Below, piece after piece: positions 14,029 through 21,745 of a DNA stretch of 22,145 nt (positions are counted from its first letter, which is position 1; every line of letters starts with the position of its first letter). Made by a program: the position numbers and the translations under genes. Origin of the DNA: JAWOHX01 sp046484975 (GTDB taxonomy: Bacteria; Bacillota; Clostridia; DUPQ01); the NCBI GenBank assembly GCA_046484975.1, contig JAWOHX010000108.1:1-22145 (forward strand), given 5' to 3'. The notes beneath the pieces were generated by a model. The model made no database searches and had not been told where the DNA came from. It worked only from the letters and a program-made list of their open reading frames with translations.

Positions 14029-15077
14029 AGGAAAGTCCTCCTTTTGTTTTTCATGAGCAGGTAGATAAAGAAAGGTGCCCCGAAAAGGGAGGTCACCGCC
14101 CCGATGGGGATTTCCATGGGGGCGAAGACATTCCTTGCCAGGGCATCACACAGGACCAGGAAGATGGCTCCCGTCAGGGCGCTCACCGGCATGAGACGGC
14201 GGTGGTCCGGACCGGTGACCAGACGCACGCCATGGGGGATGATGAGGCCCACGAAGCCGATGATGCCGGTGAACGCCACGCATACGGCGGTGATCACCGA
14301 GCCCAGCAGGAGCAGGGTCCTCTTGAGCCTTTCCGTGTTGATCCCCAGGGAAAGCGCGGATTCATCCCCGGTGGAAAGCACGTTGATGTTGCCGGACTGC
14401 CAGATGAGGAGGAAGGAACCGATGAGGACAACGGGAAGCATGACCAGGACATTGTTCCAGTTGGCGCCGGTCATGCTGCCCATGGTCCAGAACACGATCT
14501 TATGTGCCTGCTCCCTGTTGGAGATGAGGATGAAGGAGACCAGGGAGGAACAGAGGAAACTCACCGCAATGCCGGAGAGAATCAAGGTCAGGGGGGCGAG
14601 TTTCCCTGCGGTCCTGGCGATGCCATACACCGTCATGGTCACTGCCACAGCGCCTGCCAGGGCGAACAGGGGAATGATCCCGAAACCAAACAGGGACACC
14701 TGCAGGCCCAGGGAGATGGCCAGGGAGGCCCCCAGGGCTGCCCCCGATGAGATGCCGAGGACATAGGGGTCTGCCATGGGGTTGCGGAACATTCCCTGGA
14801 AAACGCTTCCCGATATGGAAAGCCCTGCGCCGCACAGCATGGCGGTGACGATCCGGGGCAGCCTCACGGAAAAGAGAATCACCCGGTGGGTCTGCTGGAT
14901 GTCGGAGAAATCGAACAGCCTGTCCAGAAAGGGGATTCCGGAGACCAGGATCCGCAGACTCCGGAAAAACCCGATGTCGGCGGAACCCAGTCCGGAAGAG
15001 AACATCACCGCCAGAAACAGCAGGGCGGCGAGGGAGATATATATGAGGATGGACATCTTTCTGCTTTTGTAAAGCAT
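14025..15077 (-). CDS. btuC: ABC transporter permease for cobalamin uptake
   Basis: This 350-residue integral membrane protein of the FecCD family has about nine or ten hydrophobic segments, starting at residues 9-28. Family signatures are RLPRIVTAMLCGAGLSISG (about 73-91), the FQGMFRNPMADPYVLGISSGAALG stretch just after it, and GIIGFVGLIIPHGVRLVTG in the second half, which includes the helix that docks with the ATPase. It ends with a basic tail (KNKRRTFL). The start ATG 15077 follows AGGAG. The gene lies between the lipoprotein gene, 12 bases upstream, and the ATPase gene, which it overlaps by four bases. The substrate is assigned from the riboswitch. Confidence 0.9.
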   Translation of the reverse strand: MLYKSRKMSILIYISLAALLFLAVMFSSGLGSADIGFFRSLRILVSGIPFLDRLFDFSDIQQTHRVILFSVRLPRIVTAMLCGAGLSISGSVFQGMFRNPMADPYVLGISSGAALGASLAISLGLQVSLFGFGIIPLFALAGAVAVTMTVYGIARTAGKLAPLTLILSGIAVSFLCSSLVSFILISNREQAHKIVFWTMGSMTGANWNNVLVMLPVVLIGSFLLIWQSGNINVLSTGDESALSLGINTERLKRTLLLLGSVITAVCVAFTGIIGFVGLIIPHGVRLVTGPDHRRLMPVSALTGAIFLVLCDALARNVFAPMEIPIGAVTSLFGAPFFIYLLMKNKRRTFL

Positions 15078-15089
15078 GGGTTCTCCTGT

Positions 15090-15995
15090 CTAGAACAAAT
15101 CGGGATGCAGGGCCCTGGCGAGTTCCTCCAGCGCGTCCGCCAGCCGGGGTCCGAGGCGTTGGAGCATGTCGTCGTTGATGACATGCATCCTGTTGTTTTT
15201 CACGGCGTCCAGGGTCTTGTAGCCGTTGGCTTCACGTATCTGGTCCGGCGGGGAATAAAGGGAGCAGATGAGGATGTCCGGGTTGTGCTCGATGATTTTC
15301 TCCAGGCTGTAGGACCAGCCCTCGGTGTCGTTGGCCACGTTGATGCCCCCCGCCAGCCTGATCATCTCGCTGATGAAGGTGCCTTTCCCGGCGGTGTAGT
15401 CCCCGTACTCCCCGAAGCCCATGACATAATAGACCGTGGGTTTGGGCGCATCCCTGACTATTTCCATGACCTTTTCGACTTTTTGCTTCATGCCTGCCAC
15501 GATGGCGTCGCCCTCAGCGGTTTTCCCCAGGGCCATGGCAACCATGCCAATGGACTGGTAGGCTCCCTCCAATGAATCCTCGTTCTTCACCACCATATAG
15601 GTGATCCCTGCGTTGGCCAGCTGGTCTGCAATCTCCTTTTTGGTCATCTCGGAGAGAAACACCACATCGGGCCCCAGGGAGATGATTTTTTCCACGTCAG
15701 GCATGTCCATGTTCCCCACGGAAGCATAGGACTGCACCTCGTCGGGATAATTGCACCAGTCGGTCCTGGCAGCCAATGTGGATTCGGCGCCCAGGGCGAA
15801 GATGATCTCCGTCACGGTGGGGGCAAGGGAAACGACTTTTCCGGGGACGCTTTCGAAAGTCAGCACCCTTTGCTGGGAATCGGTGACGCTGTAGGCGGCA
15901 TCCACAGGCGCTTTCGTATTTACGGAACAACCGGCGGCAAGGGCCAGTATAAGAATCATTGACAGTGACAGGGCAATCCATTTCTTGTTTTTCAT
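15090..15995 (-). CDS. btuF: Cobalamin-binding lipoprotein, BtuF-like
   Basis: This substrate-binding component is anchored outside the membrane and delivers corrinoid to the permease. It has 301 residues and opens with a lipoprotein signal peptide whose lipobox LAAGC gives lipidated Cys23. The mature part is a type III (helical-backbone) binding protein: KVVSLAPTVTEIIFALGAES near 53-72, RTDWCNYPDEV near 78-88, and VGNMDMPDVEKIISLGPDVVF. This pattern is shared by B12, heme and siderophore binders, and the DWCNYP segment is typical of B12-type proteins. ATG 15995 follows a GGAAAGGA-type site. It is the first gene behind the cobalamin riboswitch and terminator, which makes B12 the best substrate assignment. 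Confidence 0.9.
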   Translation of the reverse strand: MKNKKWIALSLSMILILALAAGCSVNTKAPVDAAYSVTDSQQRVLTFESVPGKVVSLAPTVTEIIFALGAESTLAARTDWCNYPDEVQSYASVGNMDMPDVEKIISLGPDVVFLSEMTKKEIADQLANAGITYMVVKNEDSLEGAYQSIGMVAMALGKTAEGDAIVAGMKQKVEKVMEIVRDAPKPTVYYVMGFGEYGDYTAGKGTFISEMIRLAGGINVANDTEGWSYSLEKIIEHNPDILICSLYSPPDQIREANGYKTLDAVKNNRMHVINDDMLQRLGPRLADALEELARALHPDLF

Positions 15996-16030
15996 GCTTG
16001 TTTCCTTTCCTTCTCAGTCTTTTTCCTAAA

Positions 16031-16062
16031 TAAAACCCCTCGATTCCTTTTGAATCAAGGGG
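16031..16062 (-). terminator. Conditional terminator of the cobalamin riboswitch
   Basis: On the minus strand CCCCTTGATTC (16062-16052) pairs with GAATCGAGGGG (16046-16036) through a 5-base loop and one T-G wobble, followed by TTTTATTT. It lies between the aptamer and the btuF start, so ligand binding should favour termination. Confidence 0.82.
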
Positions 16063-16125
16063 GCATGCCATATATGACAGCGGTCATATCCAACACCCCC
16101 TATGCCTCGTAGAGTTGGTCCGGTG

Positions 16126-16296
16126 ATGCAAAAGGCAGGTCTTCTGACTCGGGTTCATCGATCCATCGGGCCTTCCCGGAACACAGTTTCCAGTGGCATC
16201 ATCCGGATGGTCTTCCCCTTACAGCGGCGGGACCGTACAGGAATTTCACCTGTTTCCCTTTTAATCCCCGCAGTGGAGCGGGGAACGCTTTTGCAC
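16126..16296 (-). promoter_or_regulatory. Cobalamin riboswitch aptamer
   Basis: Read on the minus strand, the aptamer contains the B12-box core: GGGAAACAGGTGAAATTCC, then the CCCGCCGCTGTAA segment, and the 3' conserved AGTCAGAAGACCTGCCT (16150-16134). P1 pairs GTGCAAAAG (16296-16288) with CTTTTGCAT (16134-16126), with a G-T wobble. A stem-loop with CCCCGC/GCGGGG at 16267-16284 precedes the core. These elements, in this order, define the cobalamin family, which senses adenosylcobalamin or related forms. It is followed by a terminator and by the btuF-btuC-btuD genes, the standard control of B12 import. It occupies most of the 433-base gap 15996-16428. Confidence 0.93.
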
Positions 16297-16313
16297 GTAT
16301 TCAATTACAAGTC

Positions 16314-16342
16314 ATTCTAATTCATCGGCTTTCGTTCGTCAA
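16314..16342 (-). promoter_or_regulatory. Promoter of the B12 uptake operon
   Basis: On the minus strand TTGACG (16342-16337), a 17-base spacer and TAGAAT (16319-16314) form a good sigma-A promoter. The start would be about ten bases ahead of the aptamer. Confidence 0.75.
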
Positions 16343-16395
16343 GGGGTATCATGCATGTTAAATTATTATTTATCATACCCAATGCAAATGGTATC

Positions 16396-16404
16396 TGATA
16401 TAAT
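16396..16404 (+). promoter_or_regulatory. Extended -10 promoter of the acyltransferase-gltS pair
   Basis: TGATATAAT (16396-16404) is a perfect extended -10 element, 24 bases before the start codon at 16429. No clear -35 box is seen. It diverges from the B12 operon promoter. Confidence 0.6.
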
Positions 16405-16428
16405 GGTGAAAAAATAGGGGTATGGTGT

Positions 16429-17619
16429 ATGGGCGACCGATTTATAAACGGATTTTATAATTTCCTGAGACCGACACTGGGCACATGGCTGAGAAGCCAG
16501 TATACCTTCTACGGAAACAACGAAAAGATCCAGGGATTGGAACCTCCCTTTCTTGTGGTGTCCAACCACTGCCTCAACTGGGATCCCTTCCTTGTCTCCG
16601 CATACATTCCAAAAGCCGTACGCTACATCGCCAGCGACAGCCTTTTTCGCAACCGCATGCTGGCATTCCTGCTGAGGAACCTCGTGGGTGCCATCTCCAA
16701 GACCAAGGCCATGGCCGATTCCCAGACGGTGAAGGAGGCCATCCGTATCATGAAGCGGGGAGGAATCGTCGGGGTGTTCCCCGAGGCCAACCGGACCTGG
16801 GACGGAAAATCCATCGATATCATCTATGCCACGGCCAAACTGGTGAAACTCGCCAGGGTCCCCGTGGTGATGTGCATGATGAAGGGTGCCTACCTGTCCC
16901 GGCCGAGATGGGCCATCCGGGGGCGAAAAGGACCCATGTTCCTGGATTATTACGTGCTGTTCACGGAGAAACAGACACGGGAACTCACGGTGGATGAAAT
17001 CTACCATTCCATGAACAATGCCATCTACCACGATGAGTACGAATGGCAGAAACAGCACATGCACCGGTACACCTCCGAAACCTCCGCGGAATTCCTGGAG
17101 CTCTTCCTATATATCTGCCCCTCGTGCAGGACCATCGGGAAACTCCACAGTGAAAAGAATGCCTTCACATGCCTGCATTGCGGCCTTGTCCACACCCTGG
17201 ACGATTACGGATTCTTCTCAGGGCAGAGGAGCTTCGAACATCCGGGGGAATGGGGGGACTGGCAGAGGGACCATATCAAAACCCTCCTCACCGGGCAGGA
17301 TGCCGTCTATGCGGATGAGGGCGCCTGCCTGTACAGTCTTACCCCGAAAAACAAAATCAGGCTCATTGGAAAGGGGACGCTGGTCCTCTATCCGGACCGG
17401 ATCGAGTTCACTGCCGGAAAAACCGGCGAGAAACGGGTGTACGAGATCCGAAGGATCGCCGGAAACACCATCCAGTTCAATTATCTCTTCGAATTCTATT
17501 ATGAAGGGGTGTTTCACCGTTTTTTGTTCCAGCCAAAGAACCGGGTGTCCGCGTTCAAATGGAACCAGGCGGTTCAACATATCAAGAATGAAAACAGTAA
17601 TGAGAGGGGAAACACATGA
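16429..17619 (+). CDS. PlsC-family acyltransferase with C-terminal zinc ribbon
   Basis: The first half (about 35-200) is a lysophospholipid-type acyltransferase domain. It has the HX4D motif at H47-D52 (SNHCLNWDPF), a basic stretch, and FPEANR at 117-122, which stands for the usual FPEGTR substrate-binding motif. These enzymes move acyl chains from acyl-ACP or acyl-CoA to glycerol phosphates or related acceptors at the inner face of the membrane. The second half is unusual for the family: a four-cysteine zinc ribbon, CPSC (230-233) and CLHC (248-251), then about 140 residues with beta-rich character (GTLVLYPDRIEF, FYYEGVFHRFLFQP) resembling a PH/GRAM-like fold. The 396-residue length is well above the usual 200-250. 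The ATG follows AGGGG. It overlaps the symporter gene in ATGA. The acceptor is unknown. Confidence 0.85.
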   Translation: MGDRFINGFYNFLRPTLGTWLRSQYTFYGNNEKIQGLEPPFLVVSNHCLNWDPFLVSAYIPKAVRYIASDSLFRNRMLAFLLRNLVGAISKTKAMADSQTVKEAIRIMKRGGIVGVFPEANRTWDGKSIDIIYATAKLVKLARVPVVMCMMKGAYLSRPRWAIRGRKGPMFLDYYVLFTEKQTRELTVDEIYHSMNNAIYHDEYEWQKQHMHRYTSETSAEFLELFLYICPSCRTIGKLHSEKNAFTCLHCGLVHTLDDYGFFSGQRSFEHPGEWGDWQRDHIKTLLTGQDAVYADEGACLYSLTPKNKIRLIGKGTLVLYPDRIEFTAGKTGEKRVYEIRRIAGNTIQFNYLFEFYYEGVFHRFLFQPKNRVSAFKWNQAVQHIKNENSNERGNT

Positions 17620-19022
17620 AAGAAGGATGGAACATCGTCATTGATTTTTGCCTGTTGTCATTGTTCCTCGGAGCAGGGACCCTGCTGAAGAGAAAAATTC
17701 TTTTCTTCCGGAAATACCTGATTCCAAATTCCATCATCGCCGGTTTCTTTGGATTGCTTGTGGTGAGCCTGCTGCGGATTTTCCTGACCGTCGATTTTCT
17801 CCAGCCCGCCATGCTGGAGAGGATGGTCTACCACCTGATGGCCGTCGGCTTCATCGCCCTTGCCCTGAAGGAGAGAAAAAAAGAGAAAGGCACGGAGATC
17901 ACCAACACCGGTGCCGCCATCGTAAGCACCTACCTGATGCAGGGCATCCTGGGCTTCGGACTCACCCTGCTGATGGCATATACCATATTGAGGGACCTTT
18001 TCCCGCCTTTCGGCCTCCTGCTTCCCCTGGGCTTCGGCCAGGGACCCGGCCAGGCCAGTGCCATCGGAGGCCAGTGGGAGATGATCAACAATGTTCCCGC
18101 CCTGGTGGGGGGAGCCAACATCGGGCTGTCCGTGGCTGCCATCGGATTCCTGTGGGCATGCATCGGCGGCATCCCCCTGATCAACTATTATGTTCGCAAA
18201 AAAGGATTCAAACCTGAGGTTTATGATGAGAAGGATGCAAAGAGCCACATGATCGAGGAAAGAGACCGGCCGGACGACATCCCCTTGAGCGAATCCATCG
18301 ACCGCATCACGGTGCAGATATTCCTCATCGGCATCGTCTACCTGCTTACCTACCTGACCATCACAGGGCTCACGGCCCTGTTCAGCCTCCTCGGCCCCTT
18401 CGGCGCCACCGTTGCAACCATGTTCTGGGGATTCCATTTCATTTTCGGTTCGATGATTGCATTGCTGGTCCGGAAGATGATGGACAAGTTCAAGGAAAAA
18501 GGAATCATGACCAGGTCGTATCCCAATAACTTCCTGCTCCAGAGGATTGCCGGTGGTGCTTTCGACTACATGATCACCGCAGGCATCGCCGCCATCTCTG
18601 TATCGGTGTTCCGGATGTATCTCATCCCCACCCTGGTCGTGACCAGCCTCGGCATGATTGCCACCATGTGCTATGTGCATTTCCTGTGCAAGAAAATTTA
18701 CAGCACCCATGTAGTGGAAAGCAGTGTGGCCATGTATGGCATGCTGACGGGGACCATCTCCACCGGGATGGCCCTGTTGAGGGAGGTGGATCCCAATTTC
18801 AGGACCCCCGCCGCGAAACTGCTGGTCCTGGGAAGCGGGGTGGGTCTCCTGTTCGGCTTTCCGCTGATGATCATACTGAGCATTCCCATCCACGGCTATA
18901 CCATCGGGAACCCCATGTACTACCTCTACACCATGCTGGCGTTCCTCGCATATTTCGCATTCCTCCTCTTCTTCATGTGGAGGGTCCGGAAACGGGAGAA
19001 AGCCCAGGAAAAGGGCGCCTGA
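17616..19022 (+). CDS. gltS: Sodium/glutamate symporter family protein
   Basis: The 468-residue membrane protein matches the GltS family of sodium-coupled glutamate carriers. It has about ten to twelve hydrophobic segments and two re-entrant-like glycine-rich regions, one containing LGFGQGPGQASAIGGQWE (near 132-150) and a second near MLTGTISTGMALLREVDP (about 375-392). PNSIIAGFFGLLVV near the N terminus is also typical. A charged cytoplasmic loop (KDAKSHMIEERDRPDD) separates the two halves. It is somewhat longer than E. coli GltS (about 400). The ATG follows GAGAGGGG and overlaps the acyltransferase stop by four bases. The family call is firm, but glutamate itself as substrate is inferred, since members with other organic acid substrates are possible. 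Confidence 0.85.
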   Translation: MKEGWNIVIDFCLLSLFLGAGTLLKRKILFFRKYLIPNSIIAGFFGLLVVSLLRIFLTVDFLQPAMLERMVYHLMAVGFIALALKERKKEKGTEITNTGAAIVSTYLMQGILGFGLTLLMAYTILRDLFPPFGLLLPLGFGQGPGQASAIGGQWEMINNVPALVGGANIGLSVAAIGFLWACIGGIPLINYYVRKKGFKPEVYDEKDAKSHMIEERDRPDDIPLSESIDRITVQIFLIGIVYLLTYLTITGLTALFSLLGPFGATVATMFWGFHFIFGSMIALLVRKMMDKFKEKGIMTRSYPNNFLLQRIAGGAFDYMITAGIAAISVSVFRMYLIPTLVVTSLGMIATMCYVHFLCKKIYSTHVVESSVAMYGMLTGTISTGMALLREVDPNFRTPAAKLLVLGSGVGLLFGFPLMIILSIPIHGYTIGNPMYYLYTMLAFLAYFAFLLFFMWRVRKREKAQEKGA

Positions 19023-19040
19023 CGGGATATGAACAAAAAG

Positions 19041-19083
19041 AAAGCAGGATGCCGGACCTAGAAGGCCGGACATCCTGCTTTTT
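19041..19083. terminator. Bidirectional terminator between gltS and the ABC exporter
   Basis: AGCAGGATG (19043-19051) pairs with CATCCTGCT, and an inner CCGG/CCGG pairing extends the stem. The plus strand ends in TTTTT, and on the minus strand TTTCTTTTTG follows. It stands between two converging genes and can serve both. Confidence 0.88.
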
Positions 19084-19093
19084 CATTCCGCGG

Positions 19094-20818
19094 TCAGACG
19101 CCTTCGTAAAGGTTGGCATAAACACCGGAACGTTCCATCAGGGACTTGTGGTCGCCTTCCTCGGCGATGCCGTCCTTTGTGATGACCAGGATGCGGTCGG
19201 CGTTCTGCACCGTGGAGAGCCGATGGGCGATGACCACGGTGGTGCGTCCCCTCGAGAGGTGGACCAGGGCTTCCTGGATCTCCTTTTCCGTCTTGTTGTC
19301 CAGTGAGCTGGTGGCCTCGTCCAGAATCAGGATGGGGGGATTTTTCAGGAAGGTCCTGGCAATGGAGACCCGCTGCTTCTGCCCTCCGGAGAGCCTGATG
19401 CCCCTTTCCCCGACATAGGTCTCATACCCTTCCGGCAGGCCGGAAACGAAATCATGGATCCTGGCATGCCGGGCCGCCTGCACCAGTTCCTCGAAGGAGG
19501 CATCAGGCCTTCCGTAGAGGATGTTCTCCCCGATGGTCCCCGCAAACAGGAAGACATCCTGCTGGACCATGCCGATGTTTTGGCGAAGGGAGGCCAGGGT
19601 GACATCTCCGATGTCTTTCCCGTCAATGAGTATGTTGCCTGCCTGGGGGGTGTAAAAGCGGGGGAGGAGGTTGCAAAGCGTGGTCTTGCCGCCTCCCGAC
19701 GGCCCCACGATGGCAAGGGTCTCCCCGGGCCTGATACGCAAGGTGAGGTCCTTGAGCACATGCTCATTGTCGTCATAGGAAAAGGTGACGCGGTCGAACC
19801 GTATTTCCCCCCGGACATTTTCCAGCTCCGTGGCACCGGGCCTGTCGGCAATCTCGGGTTTGGTGTCCATGATTTCCTGGAAGCGCTCAAAGCCTGTCAT
19901 GCCCGACTCAAATTGCTGGATGAAGTTGCTCAGCCTGCGGACTGGGACCAGGATGAGGCCGATGTACAGGAGGAAAGCCAGGAGGTCAGTGATTGTGATG
20001 GCCTGGATATAGAAGAGATAGCCTCCGTAAGTCAGCACCGACAAATACATGATGTTGGAGATAAAGCCCATCCCTGTGAGAAATTCCGCCATTTTCCTGT
20101 AGGCGTGGTTCCGGGATTCCTTGAAGAGGTTGTTGCCTTTTCCGAATTTCTTGGATTCATAGGCCTCGTTGGTGAAGGACTGGGCCACCCGGATCCCTGA
20201 AATGCTGTTCTCCAGGTCGGCGTTGACGTCGGCGATTTTTTTCTTGACCTCCCGGAAAGCATCATTCATGGATTTCCGTTTCTTCAGGGCGAAGAGGAAC
20301 ATGACGACGCACAGGAGGATCAGCATCAGGGCCAGGCGCCATTCGATGAAGGAGAGAAAGATGCCGGATCCCACAAACATGATCACCGACAGGGACAGAT
20401 CCTCCGGTCCGTGATGGGCCAGTTCTGAGATCTCGTTGAGGTCGTTGATCATGCGGGACATGATCTTGCCCGTACGGTTCTCATCGTAGAACCTGAAGGA
20501 CAGGGTCTGCAGGTGGTCAAACAAGTCCCTGCGCATGTCGAATTCCATCCTGGTGCCCACCACATGCCCCCAGTAATTGACGATGAAGTTGAGGACGGAA
20601 TGGAACAGGTACATGGCCAGCAGCACGGCGGAGAAAACGAACAATCCCCTGAGGTTGCCTTCCGGAATGATGTCATTGAGCATATGGCGGGTGACCATGG
20701 GAAACACCAGGTCGATCAGGGCCATGAGAAACGCGCAGCCCATGTCCAGGATGAACAGGGGCAGGTGTGGCTTGTAGTAGGATACGAAACGGCGGAAGAG
20801 TTTTTGTTTCTTGGTCAT
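19094..20818 (-). CDS. ABC exporter, fused membrane and ATPase domains (MsbA/LmrA type)
   Basis: This 574-residue half-transporter would work as a homodimer, or as a heterodimer with a partner not in this window. Six membrane helices lie in residues about 18-300, with the usual long cytoplasmic loops (FYDENRTGKIMSRMINDL). The ATPase domain has an A-loop tyrosine in FSYDDNEHVL, Walker A GPSGGGKTT (372-380), the Q-loop in GMVQQDVFLF, signature LSGGQ (476-480), Walker B ILILDE (496-501), the D-loop SSLD and the switch His532 in AHRLST. All catalytic residues are present, which favours a symmetric homodimer. Substrates in this family range from lipids to drugs and peptides, and the sequence does not say which. 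It is monocistronic, with its own promoter and a shared terminator. Confidence 0.92.
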   Translation of the reverse strand: MTKKQKLFRRFVSYYKPHLPLFILDMGCAFLMALIDLVFPMVTRHMLNDIIPEGNLRGLFVFSAVLLAMYLFHSVLNFIVNYWGHVVGTRMEFDMRRDLFDHLQTLSFRFYDENRTGKIMSRMINDLNEISELAHHGPEDLSLSVIMFVGSGIFLSFIEWRLALMLILLCVVMFLFALKKRKSMNDAFREVKKKIADVNADLENSISGIRVAQSFTNEAYESKKFGKGNNLFKESRNHAYRKMAEFLTGMGFISNIMYLSVLTYGGYLFYIQAITITDLLAFLLYIGLILVPVRRLSNFIQQFESGMTGFERFQEIMDTKPEIADRPGATELENVRGEIRFDRVTFSYDDNEHVLKDLTLRIRPGETLAIVGPSGGGKTTLCNLLPRFYTPQAGNILIDGKDIGDVTLASLRQNIGMVQQDVFLFAGTIGENILYGRPDASFEELVQAARHARIHDFVSGLPEGYETYVGERGIRLSGGQKQRVSIARTFLKNPPILILDEATSSLDNKTEKEIQEALVHLSRGRTTVVIAHRLSTVQNADRILVITKDGIAEEGDHKSLMERSGVYANLYEGV

Positions 20819-20848
20819 CTGCAGGTCTTCCTTTCCAATGCTCCCCCC

Positions 20849-20876
20849 ATTATACCACGCGTCCGCGTTTCATCAA
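20849..20876 (-). promoter_or_regulatory. Promoter of the ABC exporter gene
   Basis: On the minus strand TTGATG (20876-20871), a 16-base spacer and a perfect TATAAT (20854-20849) preceded by TGG form a strong extended -10 promoter. Confidence 0.75.
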
Positions 20877-20904
20877 CCCGATGGAGCCCGGGAAGTAAAA
20901 TTTA

Positions 20905-20913
20905 TGCTAGAAT
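20905..20913 (+). promoter_or_regulatory. Extended -10 promoter of the methyltransferase gene
   Basis: TGCTAGAAT (20905-20913) matches the extended -10 form with one mismatch. It lies about 60 bases before the start and diverges from the exporter promoter. No -35 box is evident. Confidence 0.45.
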
Positions 20914-20973
20914 GGATGAGAACGCCATCCCCTCACATGGGAAGTGAAGGGCAAAGGAAAGGAGCAGGACGAA

Positions 20974-21276
20974 ATGGACCGCAAGTGCATGGTATGTGGG
21001 GGAGAAACCGTTGTCATCCGTCATAAGCTGATGAAAACAAGTTATGGTCGCTGCATGGCCTGCCAGTTCATTTTCAAGGATCCCAATGTCCGGCTCACAA
21101 AGAGTCAGGAACGGAAAATATATGATTCCCACAACAATTCCATCAATGATCCAAAATATCAGGCATATTTCCGCTCCTTCATCGAGATGACGGTTCAAAA
21201 ACACTGTGGGAAAGGTGCATCAGGCCTGGATTTCGGCAGTGGTCCTGTCCTAGCAGGCAGGCGTCATATCAGATGA
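20974..21276 (+). CDS. Zinc-ribbon class I methyltransferase, truncated at its SAM-binding motif
   Basis: From ATG 20974 (preceded by AAAGGAG) the product starts MDRKCMVCGG and has a zinc ribbon with two CxxC pairs (CMVC, CMAC). A linker (KSQERKIYDSHNNSINDPKYQ) follows, and then GLDFGSGP, the glycine-rich motif I that binds S-adenosylmethionine. Related SAM-dependent methyltransferases continue for another 100-150 residues. Here the protein ends after VLAGRRHIR at TGA 21274-21276, within 15 residues of motif I, so most of the catalytic domain is missing. A GTG at 20944 in the same frame is a less likely start. The loss coincides with the 3' end of an unrelated minus-strand gene at 21269, which points to a junction near 21245-21268. 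Confidence 0.7.
   Translation: MDRKCMVCGGETVVIRHKLMKTSYGRCMACQFIFKDPNVRLTKSQERKIYDSHNNSINDPKYQAYFRSFIEMTVQKHCGKGASGLDFGSGPVLAGRRHIR
21240..21268. other. Junction 1: methyltransferase joined to a DsrE gene end
   Basis: Left of this point the plus strand encodes a methyltransferase cut off just after its SAM motif. Right of it the minus strand encodes the intact C terminus of a DsrE-family protein, whose stop is at 21269-21271. There is no room for an intergenic region or for the rest of the methyltransferase. No insertion sequence or repeat is visible at the join. Confidence 0.6.
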
Positions 21277-21736
21277 ACAATGTCATGTTGGAGTCCTCTG
21301 CCTCCCCAAGAAAGGTTGCAACCCCGGCATATGTGAGCCCGTCGATGAGTTCTTCCTTGCGGATGCCCATGATATCCATGGACATGGTGCAGGCCACCAG
21401 GGTGGCGCCCGCTTCAATGGCCGATTGGATGAGTTCCTGCAGGGTGTTGACGTTCTTCCTGCGCATGATGTGCTTCATCATGCCCGTACCCAGCCCGCCC
21501 ATGTTCATTTTGGAAAGCCCCAGTTTCCCTGCGCCCCGGGGCATCATGATGCCAAACAGTGCTTCCAGGAGGGTTTTGCGGGTTCTCACTTTTTTCGGTT
21601 TCCGCAGGATGTTCAATCCCCAGAACGTGAAGAACATGGTGACCTTCTTGCCCATGGCCAAGGCCCCGTTGGCAATGATGAAGCCGGCCAGGGCCTTGTC
21701 AAGATCGCCGCTGAACATCACCATGCTCTTGTTGTC
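21269..21736 (-). CDS. DsrE/DsrF-like family protein, N-terminally truncated
   Basis: The 155-residue fragment begins DNKSMVMFSGDLDKALAGF and continues with IIANGALAMGKKVTMFFTFWGLNILR, the classic DsrE/DrsE-like core. A conserved cysteine follows in TLVACTMSMDIMG, and the end GVATFLGEAEDSN is typical of family members with an intact C terminus. Such proteins take part in sulfur-relay and persulfide handling and are often fused to, or encoded beside, CoA-disulfide reductases and rhodanese domains. Upstream the frame meets a TAG at 21737-21739 and there is no ribosome binding site, so the natural start is lost. An internal ATG (near 21724) exists but lacks a Shine-Dalgarno. The missing part is probably only a few residues, or an upstream fused domain. 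Confidence 0.72.
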   Translation of the reverse strand, partial: DNKSMVMFSGDLDKALAGFIIANGALAMGKKVTMFFTFWGLNILRKPKKVRTRKTLLEALFGIMMPRGAGKLGLSKMNMGGLGTGMMKHIMRRKNVNTLQELIQSAIEAGATLVACTMSMDIMGIRKEELIDGLTYAGVATFLGEAEDSNMTLFI

Positions 21737-21745
21737 CTATGTGGA
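21735..21745. other. Junction 2: DsrE gene joined to a foreign dehydrogenase fragment
   Basis: The dehydrogenase frame entering from the right edge keeps family-like sequence down to about 21741. The DsrE frame begins at 21736 in a different reading frame. No linker, repeat or mobile element lies between them. Codon use also changes here. Confidence 0.65.

Noticed and set aside
17658..19073. A 471-codon open frame on the minus strand opposite gltS
   Set aside because: It is the antisense of a highly hydrophobic gene. The translation is rich in His, Gln, Asp and Gly with no domain, and gltS has a matching start, ribosome site and family motifs.
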